DNA of 64,000 nucleotides from Candidatus Sulfotelmatobacter kueseliae. Lineage in GTDB: Bacteria; Acidobacteriota; Terriglobia; Terriglobales; Acidobacteriaceae. Where the stretch lies: the NCBI GenBank assembly GCA_900290255.1, contig OMOD01000142.1:40418-104417 (forward strand). The letters run 5' to 3'. Of the stretch, positions 26,628 through 34,784 are shown one piece after another. Position 1 is the stretch's first letter. The number at the start of each line of letters is the position of its first letter. The notes under the pieces are model-generated. The model did not search any database. It worked only from the letters and a program-made list of their open reading frames with translations, and was not told the origin of the DNA. A program made the translations under genes and the position numbers.

Positions 26628-27482
26628 ATGTCCGAGCCAAGAACCTTCGAGCCCAAGACGTTCGAGCCTAAGGCGTTAGAGACTAAGACGAAGCAGCAGT
26701 TTCTGACTGCGCCGCCTGGGCGCAGACCCACCGAGAGAAGCCAGCAGCGCCTGATGATAGGCGCTCTGGTTCTGCTGCTCGCGGCGCTAGGATTGCTTCT
26801 GTACCACGATCGGGATTTCTGGTTCCCCGACACGCAGGAAGCGGAGGACCAGGCTAACGAGAGCGCGCCGGCCACCACCGCGGCAGCGCCGCTCCCCGCG
26901 GCGCCATCCACTAAGCGACCGACGATCGCGAAGACGCGGCACAACGCCAAAGCGCAAGCGAAAGCGGCACCTCCTGCAGCGCCACCCAATCCGCCCGCGA
27001 ACACCACGGCGCAAAGAACCGTGCTCCCGCCGCTTGAAGTAGAGGTGGTCGCAGGCGACAGTCATCGCAAGGTTCATCCCGGAACAAATTCTGTTCGCGT
27101 TGACTTGCAGCCCGGCACGGCGCCGCAAACGGTTTCCGAAGCCGCCAACGGGGCTGCCGACACGGCAGCGGGCATAACTTCGAACGCCGCGGAACGGGTG
27201 CAGATGTCGGCCGATACTACCGCCATCGTGAGCCATTCGGTGCAGCCGGGCTATCCTTTGCTGGCCCGCCAGATGAAAGTGCAGGGCTCGGTAATTCTGC
27301 AGGCCCTGATCAGCCGCGACGGAGCGATTCAAGACCTGCACGTGCTCAGCGGGCCGCCGATCCTGGCCAGCGCGGCGCAGGAAGCCGTGAAACAATGGCG
27401 CTTCAAACCGCATTACCTGGGCAGCGAAGCGGTTGAGACCCAGGCCAGGATCACGGTAAACTTCACCATTTCCACCAACTAA
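26628..27482 (+). CDS. TonB-family protein with single anchor
   Basis: 284 residues. A charged N-terminus (about 45 residues) precedes one membrane helix (LMIGALVLLLAALGLLLY). An Ala/Pro/Lys linker follows, and a C-terminal TonB domain begins near HSVQPGYPLLARQMKVQGSVIL and ends KPHYLGSEAVETQARITVNFTIS. It should contact outer-membrane receptors. It lacks ExbB/ExbD partners in the window. A YbhB-like gene follows 74 bases downstream. Confidence 0.8.
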   Translation: MSEPRTFEPKTFEPKALETKTKQQFLTAPPGRRPTERSQQRLMIGALVLLLAALGLLLYHDRDFWFPDTQEAEDQANESAPATTAAAPLPAAPSTKRPTIAKTRHNAKAQAKAAPPAAPPNPPANTTAQRTVLPPLEVEVVAGDSHRKVHPGTNSVRVDLQPGTAPQTVSEAANGAADTAAGITSNAAERVQMSADTTAIVSHSVQPGYPLLARQMKVQGSVILQALISRDGAIQDLHVLSGPPILASAAQEAVKQWRFKPHYLGSEAVETQARITVNFTISTN

Positions 27483-27556
27483 AGCTGTCCGCCGAGGACG
27501 CTTTGCAATCCTCCCTGCAGCCCGGCCAATCCGCCCGACACTCAAAGAGAGGCTCC

Positions 27557-28165
27557 ATGCGGCGTTACACGACTGTTGCTGGCATCACCGTCACCTTTTC
27601 CTTGATCGCACTCTTCTTGCTCACTTTCTTGTCAATGCTGTCATTCAAACCGGGCGCGCTCGCGGCTTCAGCCTCGCCGCGCTCGCAAACCGGAGGAAAG
27701 ACCATGTCTCTGACCATTTCCAGTCCGAGCTTCTCCAATGGCGGCGACATCGCGAAGAAATTCACCTGCGATGGGGCCGACGTGTCGCCGCAGCTTTCGT
27801 GGACGGATCCACCGGCGGGCACGAAGAGCTTCGCACTGCTCGCCGACGATCCTGATGCTCCCGTAGGAAACTGGAATCATTGGGTGCTGTGGAATCTTCC
27901 ACCCGAGGCGCGCGGGTTAGCCGAAGGGATCAGCAAGGCCGCGCGTCTGCCCGATGACTCGCAGCAAGGAAACAACGATTTCGGCAGGACGGGATACAAC
28001 GGCCCCTGTCCGCCGCCGGGCAAGCCGCATCGCTACTATTTCAAGCTCTTTGCGCTGGATACCAAGCTCGATCTCAAAGCCGGAGCCGGCAACCGCGAAC
28101 TGGAAGCGACCATGCAGGGCCACCTGCTGGCGCAAGCAGAATGGATGGGGCGTTACGGACGGTAA
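27557..28165 (+). CDS. Exported YbhB/YbcL-type PEBP family protein
   Basis: A 202-residue member of the phosphatidylethanolamine-binding/Raf-kinase-inhibitor-like family. A signal peptide (ITVTFSLIALFLLTFLSML) precedes a core with LTISSPSFSNGGDIAKKFTCDGADVSPQLSW, DDPDAPVGNWNHWVLWNLP and TGYNGPCPPPGKPHRYYFKLFALD. The CDGxxxSPxLxW, DDPDAP and GPxPP-x-H motifs are intact. The ligand is unknown. The ATG at 27557 follows GAGAGG by 5 bases; a longer frame from 27503 lacks such support. Confidence 0.87.
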   Translation: MRRYTTVAGITVTFSLIALFLLTFLSMLSFKPGALAASASPRSQTGGKTMSLTISSPSFSNGGDIAKKFTCDGADVSPQLSWTDPPAGTKSFALLADDPDAPVGNWNHWVLWNLPPEARGLAEGISKAARLPDDSQQGNNDFGRTGYNGPCPPPGKPHRYYFKLFALDTKLDLKAGAGNRELEATMQGHLLAQAEWMGRYGR

Positions 28166-28367
28166 GAAAGTATCTGCCCCATACACACCGTTCCGGCAGG
28201 TCGGGCTTCGAATCGTCGACGATTGCTAACCTGTCCTGCCTGCTCGATTCCGTACCTCGGAAAAGAAGCATAAGTGATTCTGCGTGCTTTTGCGGAGTTC
28301 CCGTTTGTCGAGATTGCGAATGCGGAACGTACGGCCTGCGGATCCCTGATTCGGTGAAATGCGGCCC

Positions 28368-28413
28368 AAAAAATAACGAGCGCCCCGAGACTCTTGCGAG
28401 TCCAGGACGCCCG
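28368..28413 (-). terminator. Intrinsic terminator, minus strand
   Basis: Read on the minus strand, CGGGCGTCCTGGACTC, a GCAA tetraloop and GAGTCTCGGGGCGCTCG form about 15 pairs with one mismatch and one bulge, followed by TTATTTTTT. Three pairs are G-U only on the minus strand (A-C on plus), which points to minus-strand transcription. No minus-strand protein gene lies upstream of it, which implies a non-coding transcript. Confidence 0.65.
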
Positions 28414-28620
28414 GGCAGCCCTCCCCCAGAACTGCTCACCGCCGAGGCTAAACGCGAAAAGCCTTGCTGCCTATGGCACTTCGGTGCCATCGGCCTCCCC
28501 GGAAGTGCCAGTCTCCCATCTCTTTGAAGGACCGTAGCTTCCCACCGCACAGCGAGACTTGCGAAGCAAAGCACGTTGAAGTCCCGGTGCGCTTTGCCGA
28601 TGAAACCTTAGTCCGGGGCA
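28414..28620 (-). ncRNA. Candidate small structured RNA, unidentified
   Basis: The interval upstream (minus strand) of the terminator contains several strong pairings. ATGGCAC/GTGCCAT has a 4-base loop near 28473-28490. It competes with GGCACTTC/GAAGTGCC (28475-28508). A third stem is GCAAAGC...GCTTTGC near 28566-28597. I could not match it to 6S, SRP, tmRNA, RNase P or a riboswitch I know. The 5' end is a guess. A plus-strand leader for the GGDEF gene is an alternative, because the first hairpin has a cUUCGg loop on that strand. Confidence 0.35.
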
Positions 28621-28639
28621 ATCTGCCGCCGACCGTGCC

Positions 28640-29566
28640 ATGTCCGCATTTGACGATGCCGAGGTCTATCGCAGCATTCTGGAGAGTCTGCAGACCGGCC
28701 TGTGCGTTGTGGACGTACAGAAAAAAATCGTGCTGTGGAGCGACGGGGCGGAACGCATTACCGGCCATCTGCGCTATGACGTGATCGGACACTGTTGTAT
28801 CGGAGAGGCGCTGCTGCACTGCGACCAGCAGGATTGCGAATGGTGCAACGAAGATTGTCCGCTGGCGCGGGCCATCAAGACCGGGCACGCCGCGGAAGCG
28901 CTGGGCTTTCTGCACCACAAGGCCGGGCACGAAATCCCGGTTCGCGCGCGGGCAGTTCCGGTGCACAACGGGCACGGCTCGATTATCGGCGCGGCAGAAA
29001 TCTTCGAGGACCAGCAGCAGGCCACACTCACCGACCGCGTGGGCGGCCTCCACCTGGCCGGTTGCGTGGACGAAGTCACGGGCGTCGCCAGCCGCGCCAT
29101 GATGCAAGCCCACCTGCGCGAAACCCTGGGAACGCTTGCCGAGGTGCAACGGCCTTTCGGCGTGCTATGTATTCGACTGGAGGGCCTCGTGGATTTCCGC
29201 GCCCACTATGGAATCGAAGCCGCTGGTTCTTTGCTGAGCATAATCGGGCGCACGCTGGAAGGCTCACTTTGGAAGACCGATCTGGTGGGCCGCTGGAGCG
29301 ACGATCAGTTCCTGGTGATTGTGAATGGCTGCAGCGAGGAGGCCTTGCGCTCGGTGGCGGAACGCGTCCGGCGCATGCTGGCCAGCAACGGAATCGAATG
29401 GTGGGGAGAACGACGCTCGCTGCCGGTTTCGATGGGCCGGACTGCGGCCGAACCCGGCGACACTGTGGAGTCGATCCTGGAAAGGGTACAGAAATCCTCG
29501 GACGCGGCCTCGGCCACGCGCGTCCGCGTCGCCGCTGCCAGCGACAACCAGACTGCGGGGAGCTAG
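28640..29566 (+). CDS. PAS-GGDEF protein with degenerate active site
   Basis: 308 residues. An N-terminal PAS domain (residues 8-130) contains a cluster of cysteines (52, 53, 61, 66, 69, 73), possibly for metal or redox sensing. A GGDEF domain follows (about 145-295). Its signature is SDDQF (220-224) in place of GG(D/E)EF, so diguanylate cyclase activity is unlikely, and it more likely acts as a sensor or effector. The stop is 2 bases before motA, and motB follows, so it probably modulates the flagellar stator. There is no EAL domain and no membrane segment. Confidence 0.8.
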   Translation: MSAFDDAEVYRSILESLQTGLCVVDVQKKIVLWSDGAERITGHLRYDVIGHCCIGEALLHCDQQDCEWCNEDCPLARAIKTGHAAEALGFLHHKAGHEIPVRARAVPVHNGHGSIIGAAEIFEDQQQATLTDRVGGLHLAGCVDEVTGVASRAMMQAHLRETLGTLAEVQRPFGVLCIRLEGLVDFRAHYGIEAAGSLLSIIGRTLEGSLWKTDLVGRWSDDQFLVIVNGCSEEALRSVAERVRRMLASNGIEWWGERRSLPVSMGRTAAEPGDTVESILERVQKSSDAASATRVRVAAASDNQTAGS

Positions 29567-29568
29567 GA

Positions 29569-30453
29569 ATGTTCGCCATTATCGGCATCGTCATCGTTTT
29601 CGGCTGCATCGTCGCCGGTTACCTGATGGAGCACGGCAATTTGCGCGTACTTCTGCAGCCGGCGGAACTGCTCATCATCGGCGGAGCGGCGGCGGGCACG
29701 GTGCTGATCGCCAACCCGCTGCACATCATCAAGAAGATCGTAGACGGAATCGGTTGCGTGTTCGGAAGCTCCAAGTTCAGCAAGCAAGCCTACATTGACA
29801 CCCTGAAAATGATGTACGACCTGCTGAACAGAGCCCGCAAAGACGGCCTCATGGCGCTGGAATCGGACGTGGAAGAACCCGAAAAGAGCGCCGTGTTTTC
29901 CAAGAATCCGGCCTTCCTCAAGAACCATCACGTGCGCGACTTCGTGTGCGATTCGCTGCGCATGGCCATCACGGGTGTGGATACGTTCGAACTCGATCAG
30001 ATGCTCGACCTGGATATGGAAGTTCACCATCACGACTCCACCCAGCCCACTGCGGCCCTGAGTACCATGGCCGACTCCCTCCCCGGCTTGGGAATTGTGG
30101 CTGCGGTTCTCGGGGTGGTGATCACGATGGGAGCGCTGGGCGGTCCGCCCGAGGAAATCGGGCACAAAGTCGCAGCCGCTCTGGTGGGAACGTTCCTCGG
30201 CGTTTTGCTCTGCTACGGCCTGGTCGGACCCGTCGCGGCCAACATGGCCAAGGCGGCCGAAGAAGAGCACGCATTTCTCGCCGTGCTGCGGGTGTTGATC
30301 GTTTCTTTCCTGAAGGGCAGCGCTCCCATCATGGCGGTGGAAACGGCGCGGCGGGCGATTCCGGGCCACGTGCGGCCTTCCTTCCAGGAACTGGAAAAGG
30401 CCTGCCGCGGCGGAGGTGCGGCGGCAGCAGCCGCGGCGGCAGCCTCGGCCTGA
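29569..30453 (+). CDS. motA: Flagellar motor stator protein MotA
   Basis: A 294-residue inner-membrane proton-channel subunit with four membrane segments: two at the N-terminus (FAIIGIVIVFGCIVAGYLM, ELLIIGGAAAGTVLIA) and two near residues 165-215 (LPGLGIVAAVLGVVITMGAL, LVGTFLGVLLCYGLVGP). The conserved PGLGIVAAVLGVV and GPPEEIGHKVAAALVGTF stretches are classic MotA. The ATG at 29569 follows AGGA and lies 2 bases after the GGDEF gene stop. The C-terminus ends in an Ala tract. It works with the following MotB. No other flagellar genes are in the window. Confidence 0.92.
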   Translation: MFAIIGIVIVFGCIVAGYLMEHGNLRVLLQPAELLIIGGAAAGTVLIANPLHIIKKIVDGIGCVFGSSKFSKQAYIDTLKMMYDLLNRARKDGLMALESDVEEPEKSAVFSKNPAFLKNHHVRDFVCDSLRMAITGVDTFELDQMLDLDMEVHHHDSTQPTAALSTMADSLPGLGIVAAVLGVVITMGALGGPPEEIGHKVAAALVGTFLGVLLCYGLVGPVAANMAKAAEEEHAFLAVLRVLIVSFLKGSAPIMAVETARRAIPGHVRPSFQELEKACRGGGAAAAAAAAASA

Positions 30454-30475
30454 GCTTTGGACAGCGGACAAGGGC

Positions 30476-31261
30476 ATGGACAAAACGCGTCCCATCATCA
30501 TCCTGAAGAAAAAGGGCGGCCACGGCGGCCATCACGGCGGCGCCTGGAAGGTCGCCTACGCCGACTTTGTCACGGCCATGATGGCGTTGTTTATCGTGCT
30601 CTGGCTGCTGAACTCCAGCAAACAGATTCAGGTGGCGGTGGGCGGCTATTTCAAAGATCCCACCGGCACGGCGAAAAAAGTCGGCTCCAACATGGCGGGC
30701 ACGGGAGAGAATTTCACTCTCAGCCGCGACAACATGCCGAAACTGAAAGACCAGCTGCAGACGGCCATCCGGCAGGTGACGGACTTTGAAAAGCTGAAGA
30801 ACCACATCGAGATGACCGTAACCGCGGAGGGTTTGCGCATCGAGCTTTCCGAGTCGGCTGCCGGAACATTTTTCGACAGCGGCAGCGCCAAGCTGAAGGC
30901 CGATGGACGCGACCTGCTGATCACCCTGGCGCAAGAGCTGGGGCAACTCCCCAACAAAATTTCCATCGAAGGTCACACCGACTCCAACCCTTACGCGCCT
31001 TCGGCTAACTACGGCAACTGGGAACTCTCCGCCGATCGCGCCAATGCCGCCCGACGGATCATGCAGGCGAACGGACTCAAAGCGGATCAGGTCACGCAGG
31101 TGCGGGGCTTTGCCGATCAGCGCTTGCGCAAGCCCGATGCTCCGCTGGACCCGTCGAACCGCCGCATCACGCTCATCGTGCTGTACACAATCAAGAACAG
31201 CAGCGAGGAAGATATGAAGCCCGCACCGATACCGCCTCCCGAAAACTCGGCCTCGAAGTAA
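30476..31261 (+). CDS. motB: Flagellar motor protein MotB
   Basis: A 261-residue stator subunit. A basic/Gly-His N-terminus (KKKGGHGGHHGG) precedes the single membrane helix containing the proton-carrying aspartate in VAYADFVTAMMALFIVLWLL (Asp30). The periplasmic OmpA-like peptidoglycan-binding domain is near residues 140-245, with IEGHTDSNPY, WELSADRANAARRIM and RRITLIVLYT. The ATG at 30476 gives the standard length; a longer frame overlapping motA has no conservation. It is 22 bases after motA. Confidence 0.92.
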   Translation: MDKTRPIIILKKKGGHGGHHGGAWKVAYADFVTAMMALFIVLWLLNSSKQIQVAVGGYFKDPTGTAKKVGSNMAGTGENFTLSRDNMPKLKDQLQTAIRQVTDFEKLKNHIEMTVTAEGLRIELSESAAGTFFDSGSAKLKADGRDLLITLAQELGQLPNKISIEGHTDSNPYAPSANYGNWELSADRANAARRIMQANGLKADQVTQVRGFADQRLRKPDAPLDPSNRRITLIVLYTIKNSSEEDMKPAPIPPPENSASK

Positions 31262-31299
31262 CTTCTTAATCCCGCAGCCGTCCAACTCCGCTGCAGTTG

Positions 31300-31305
31300 T
31301 ATAAT
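31300..31305 (+). promoter_or_regulatory. Possible -10 element of the M28 peptidase gene
   Basis: A perfect TATAAT hexamer lies 43 bases before the peptidase ATG in the gap after motB. No convincing -35 was found at 17 bases, so this is only a suggestion. Confidence 0.35.
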
Positions 31306-31347
31306 CGCCGCTTTGATCCCAGTTGATCCCACTTAGGAGCTTCCCGT

Positions 31348-32985
31348 ATGAAAAAGTCCAGCAGACTGGTCTGTTCTCTCGCCATAGTTCTGTTATTTGT
31401 TCCCGCGCTGTGGGCTCAGGAAAAGGTTGATCTCGAGGCGATGTCTCGCATTCGCTACGAGGGATTCCGCAATTCCAAAGTCATGGACTACGCGTCTGGA
31501 CTGATGGATTCGATTGGCGAGCGGCTCACTGGATCTCCCAACATGAAGCGGGCCAACGAGTGGACCCGCGACCAGCTCACTGCCATGGGCTTGAGCAACG
31601 CTCATCTCGAGGCCTGGGGCCCATTCGGCCGCGGCTGGGCCAATCAGTACGTCAACGCCCGCATGACCTCGCCCGACATCGCGCCGCTGATTGTTTACTC
31701 GAAAGCATGGACGCCGGGCACGAATGGGGTGGTCACCGGCAAGTGTGTTCGCGTCACCATCGAAGAAAAAAAAGACTTCGACAAATATCGCGGCAAGCTG
31801 GCCGGCATGATCGTGATCGCCGGCCCTGACGCCGATTTGAAGCCCATCGCGGAAGCACCCTTCAAGCGTTTGAGCGATGACGATCTGGCCAAGATCGGCG
31901 AGTATCAGATTCCAGGTGAGCGTCCCATGTTTCGTATGGCGGAGTTCGCCCGGCGGCGGCAGTTCATGAAAGACTTAAACCAGTTCTACGCCGACGAAAA
32001 GGTTCTGGCGGTGATTGACCACAGCCGCGACTCCGCCGGCGGAGGCACGGTCTTTGTGCAGTCTGGCGGCTCGTACAAACCAGGCGAAACCACGACGGTC
32101 CCGCAGCTGACCATGGCCTCGGAGCACTGGAGCCGCATTGCGCGGCTGCTGCAGCAGAAGAAAGACGTGACCCTGGAACTGAACGTCGTCAACACTTTCT
32201 ACGATGACGATCCCATGCAGTACGACACCCTGGCGGAAATCCCCGGCACCGACAAGAAAGATGAAATTGTCATGCTGGGCGCGCACCTCGACTCCTGGCA
32301 TGCGGGCACCGGCGCTACCGACAACGGAGCGGGCACAATCGTCATGATGGAAGCCGTGCGCATACTGAAACAGATCGAAAAGGACTCCGGCATCAAGCCC
32401 CGCCGCACCATCCGCATCGGCCTGTGGAGCGGCGAGGAAGAAGGCTTACTCGGCTCGCAGTACTACGTCGAGCAGCACTTCGGCTCGCGTCCGCCCGTGG
32501 ACGATCCCGACATGAAGGGCATGCCCACGGTTACGCGGCGCCAGGCCGGCGAGGTAACGGTGAAACCCGAGCAGGCCAAGGTCTCCGCCTACTTCAACGT
32601 GGATAACGGCACGGGCAAGATTCGCGGCGTCTACCTGCAGGAGAACGAAGCCGTGGCGCCGATCTTCGAGGCCTGGATGAAGCCTTTCAAAGACCTGGGC
32701 ATGACCACGCTCACCATGCGCAACACCGGAGGCACCGACCACCAGTCGTTCGACGCCGTCGGGATTCCGGGATTCCAGTTCATCCAGGATCCCATGGAAT
32801 ACGAGACGCGCACGCACCACTCCAACATGGACGTGTTCGATCGCCTGCAGCCTGAGGATCTCAAGCAGATTGCGGTCATCGTAGCCGGCTTTGTCTATGA
32901 TGCTGCCATGCGCGACCAGATGCTGCCGCGCAAGCCGATCGAGCCAGCGCTGCCGAAAGAACCGCCGGCGAAGGATGGTCAGTAG
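31348..32985 (+). CDS. Exported M28-family aminopeptidase
   Basis: A 545-residue zinc peptidase with a signal peptide (LVCSLAIVLLFVPALWAQ). A PA-like insertion domain lies between about 110 and 290. The M28 core is clear: LGAHLDSWHAGTGATDNGAG (His and bridging Asp), GLWSGEEEGLLGS (catalytic and metal Glu pair), YFNVDNGTGKIRGVY and TDHQSFDAVGIPGFQF (last His). It probably liberates amino acids from extracellular or periplasmic peptides. AGGAG sits 8 bases before the ATG. Confidence 0.9.
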   Translation: MKKSSRLVCSLAIVLLFVPALWAQEKVDLEAMSRIRYEGFRNSKVMDYASGLMDSIGERLTGSPNMKRANEWTRDQLTAMGLSNAHLEAWGPFGRGWANQYVNARMTSPDIAPLIVYSKAWTPGTNGVVTGKCVRVTIEEKKDFDKYRGKLAGMIVIAGPDADLKPIAEAPFKRLSDDDLAKIGEYQIPGERPMFRMAEFARRRQFMKDLNQFYADEKVLAVIDHSRDSAGGGTVFVQSGGSYKPGETTTVPQLTMASEHWSRIARLLQQKKDVTLELNVVNTFYDDDPMQYDTLAEIPGTDKKDEIVMLGAHLDSWHAGTGATDNGAGTIVMMEAVRILKQIEKDSGIKPRRTIRIGLWSGEEEGLLGSQYYVEQHFGSRPPVDDPDMKGMPTVTRRQAGEVTVKPEQAKVSAYFNVDNGTGKIRGVYLQENEAVAPIFEAWMKPFKDLGMTTLTMRNTGGTDHQSFDAVGIPGFQFIQDPMEYETRTHHSNMDVFDRLQPEDLKQIAVIVAGFVYDAAMRDQMLPRKPIEPALPKEPPAKDGQ

Positions 32986-33017
32986 TTGCGGTAGATTATT
33001 AACGGGAGGTTATTAAG

Positions 33018-33494
33018 ATGATCTCCAAACGGACCAGAAGAATCGCTCTTGCCGTTTTGATAAGCGCGCTTTCGGCTGCTATCTTTCTTGGTCAGGCGCC
33101 GGGACAGGCGACTTCCATACCTTCCTCGCATCTCATCAATCCGGAAGATCTGGTGAAGATCCTGCAGGCTACGCAGGGCGAGAAGCCATTGATGCTTCAG
33201 GTGGGATCTTACGTGCTTTACGCGCAGGCTCACATTCCCGCCTCGGAGTATGTTGGACCTGTCACTTCCGAGGCCGGGATGCAACAGCTCCACCGGCAGG
33301 TTGACTCCCTGCCTAAGAAAAAGTTCATTGTTCTCTACTGCGGTTGCTGCCCCTGGAACCATTGCCCGAACGTCAAGCCCGCTGACGACGCCTTGCGCGC
33401 GATGGGGTTCACCAACGTAAAGGTGCTCTACATCGCCAACAACTTCGGGGCAGACTGGGTTGAAAAGGGCTATCCGGTCGCGAAAGGACAGTAA
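33018..33494 (+). CDS. Exported rhodanese-like protein
   Basis: 158 residues with a signal peptide (IALAVLISALSAAIFLGQ) and a single rhodanese-like domain. The loop is YCGCCPWNHCPN, with four cysteines in 12 residues in place of the usual single catalytic cysteine loop, so metal or redox chemistry is possible. GGGAGG lies 7 bases before the ATG. Its stop is 5 bases before a ResA-like thioredoxin gene, suggesting a joint role in envelope thiol chemistry. Confidence 0.8.
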   Translation: MISKRTRRIALAVLISALSAAIFLGQAPGQATSIPSSHLINPEDLVKILQATQGEKPLMLQVGSYVLYAQAHIPASEYVGPVTSEAGMQQLHRQVDSLPKKKFIVLYCGCCPWNHCPNVKPADDALRAMGFTNVKVLYIANNFGADWVEKGYPVAKGQ

Positions 33495-33499
33495 GGAAC

Positions 33500-34030
33500 G
33501 TGGCGTCGCGAAGAAGAATTCTGATTGGCGCAGGGTTGCTCTTCGTGGCCGTCGGCGTCTACGTCGCATTGCATCGTGGCGGCAGTATAGCTAGAGGCCC
33601 GACGGCAAAACAGCATTCCGTTGCACCCGATTTTTCCCTGCCCCAACTGAACGGCCAATCTCTTCAGCTCTCTGCCTACCGCGGCAAGGTGGTGCTGCTT
33701 GATTTCTGGGCGACCTGGTGCACACCTTGCCGCGAGGAAATTCCCCACCTGGTGGAATTGCAGAACAAGTACCGCGACCGGGGTCTCGAGATCATCGGCG
33801 TTTCGATGGACGACAGCCCGGACCCGGTGCGCGACTTCTACCAGCGTTTTCAGATGAACTATCCCGTGGTCATGGGCAACGCTGATATTGGCGAGGGTTA
33901 CGGCGGTGTTCTCGGTCTGCCGATTGCGTTCATCATTGATCGCGACGGCCGCATTTATGCCAAACATATCGGCGCAACCGAGGCTTCCGTGCTGGAGCAG
34001 GATGTGAGGGCAGTGCTGGCGTCGCAATGA
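33500..34030 (+). CDS. TlpA/ResA-type thioredoxin-like protein
   Basis: A 176-residue membrane-anchored thioredoxin-fold protein. An N-terminal helix (ILIGAGLLFVAVGVYVAL) precedes the redox motif WCTPC in LLDFWATWCTPCREEIPHL (about residues 74-78). The cis-proline region GLPIAFIIDRDGRI follows. It should reduce disulfides in the periplasm, for example in cytochrome c maturation. The start is GTG with AAGGA just upstream. It is coupled to the rhodanese gene. Confidence 0.88.
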   Translation: MASRRRILIGAGLLFVAVGVYVALHRGGSIARGPTAKQHSVAPDFSLPQLNGQSLQLSAYRGKVVLLDFWATWCTPCREEIPHLVELQNKYRDRGLEIIGVSMDDSPDPVRDFYQRFQMNYPVVMGNADIGEGYGGVLGLPIAFIIDRDGRIYAKHIGATEASVLEQDVRAVLASQ

Positions 34031-34080
34031 AAGAAAACCGGTTTGCCGCGATGAACGGAGCCGGAAGAGGAATCTGAATC

Positions 34081-34563
34081 ATGCCTTCGTCCCAAACCAT
34101 GTTCTCTCCGCGGCCAATCGGATATGTGAAAAGTCCGTACAAGAGCACGCAAGAAGTCCCCAAGGGGCTGGGCGCTCAGCACGACGCCCAAGGAGTGCTC
34201 GAGATTCTGCCGGAATTGGAAGCCGGACTCGCGGACATCGAAGGCTTTTCCCACCTGATCGTGCTGTGGGTTTTCGATCGCCAGATCTCGGAGGGAAAAG
34301 CAGGATTCGAATTAGTGGGCACGCCTCCCTGCGACGACCGGCCGCATGGCGTCTTCGCAACCCGCTCTCCGCGCCGCCCGAATCCGATTGGGCTAACCGT
34401 GGTTGAGCTTCTCCGCCGCGAAGGCAGGTTGTTGCACGTCCGCGGCGTCGACATGCTCGACGGAACGCCGGTTCTGGATATCAAACCCTACTTGTCCAGC
34501 GTCCTGGCAGAAAAGTTGAGGCGGGGTTGGCTGGCGGAGGCCGAAGCACGGCGGGGAAAGTGA
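34081..34563 (+). CDS. trmO: tRNA (N6-threonylcarbamoyl-A37) N6-methyltransferase TrmO
   Basis: A 160-residue TsaA/VirR-type protein that methylates t6A37 in tRNA-Thr using SAM. Diagnostic segments are PIGYVKSPYKS, FSHLIVLWVFD, the family signature HGVFATRSPRRPNPIGLT and the C-terminal GTPVLDIKPY. A GAGG-rich stretch precedes the ATG by about 8 bases. Length agrees with single-domain TrmO. A composite palindromic repeat follows. Confidence 0.88.
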   Translation: MPSSQTMFSPRPIGYVKSPYKSTQEVPKGLGAQHDAQGVLEILPELEAGLADIEGFSHLIVLWVFDRQISEGKAGFELVGTPPCDDRPHGVFATRSPRRPNPIGLTVVELLRREGRLLHVRGVDMLDGTPVLDIKPYLSSVLAEKLRRGWLAEAEARRGK

Positions 34564-34593
34564 TGTCATCGTATCGAGAACTCGTATCACCGT

Positions 34594-34726
34594 GCACGAG
34601 CGGCCCTTTAGGGCCGCGTTCAGTTCGCCCTCGAGGAACTGGCCTTTAGGCCCCGTGCCACCAGGGCTTAAGCCCTGGTGGTTTTGTGGCGTTGTAACGC
34701 GGCGCTGAAGCGCCGCTCTTCCACGG
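34594..34726. repeat. Composite palindromic element family P2, copy A
   Basis: About 133 bases of back-to-back hairpins: GCGGCCC-TTTA-GGGCCGC (34600-34617), CAGTTC/GAACTG, CCACCAGGGC-TTAA-GCCCTGGTGG (34658-34681, then TTTT) and GCGGCGC-TGAA-GCGCCGC (34699-34716), ending GCTCTTCCACGG. The same architecture recurs at 36788-36924. The third hairpin with its T-run may act as a terminator for trmO. Confidence 0.75.
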
Positions 34727-34784
34727 TTGCGCAGAGTTGTCGGAGCAGCATCAGCGGTGAGCTCGTGGATAACATCCTCTCACT

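Larger units (their letters stand above)
28166..28639. other. Intergenic with candidate structured RNA
   Basis: This 474-base stretch lies between the PEBP-like gene and the GGDEF gene. No protein gene is supported. Its 3' two-thirds is rich in self-complementary segments and ends, on the minus strand, in a terminator; see the ncRNA and terminator entries. Confidence 0.5.

Noticed and set aside
28414..28620. Assignment of the structured region to 6S RNA, SRP RNA, a cyclic di-GMP or a cobalamin riboswitch
   Set aside because: I compared by eye with the conserved cores of each (for example the GGAAGG-AGCAGCC loop of SRP RNA and the GGGACGCAAAGCC core of GEMM) and found no match, so it is left unidentified.
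28795..30453. A 552-codon frame that would fuse sequence to MotA
   Set aside because: The first about 258 codons are another frame of the GGDEF gene. MotA starts at 29569 with a ribosome-binding site and standard length.
34658..34690. Treating the CCACCAGGGC hairpin plus TTTT as a dedicated trmO terminator only
   Set aside because: It belongs to a composite repeat whose related copy B has a degenerate hairpin at this position, so it is listed as part of the repeat, with terminator function only as a possibility.
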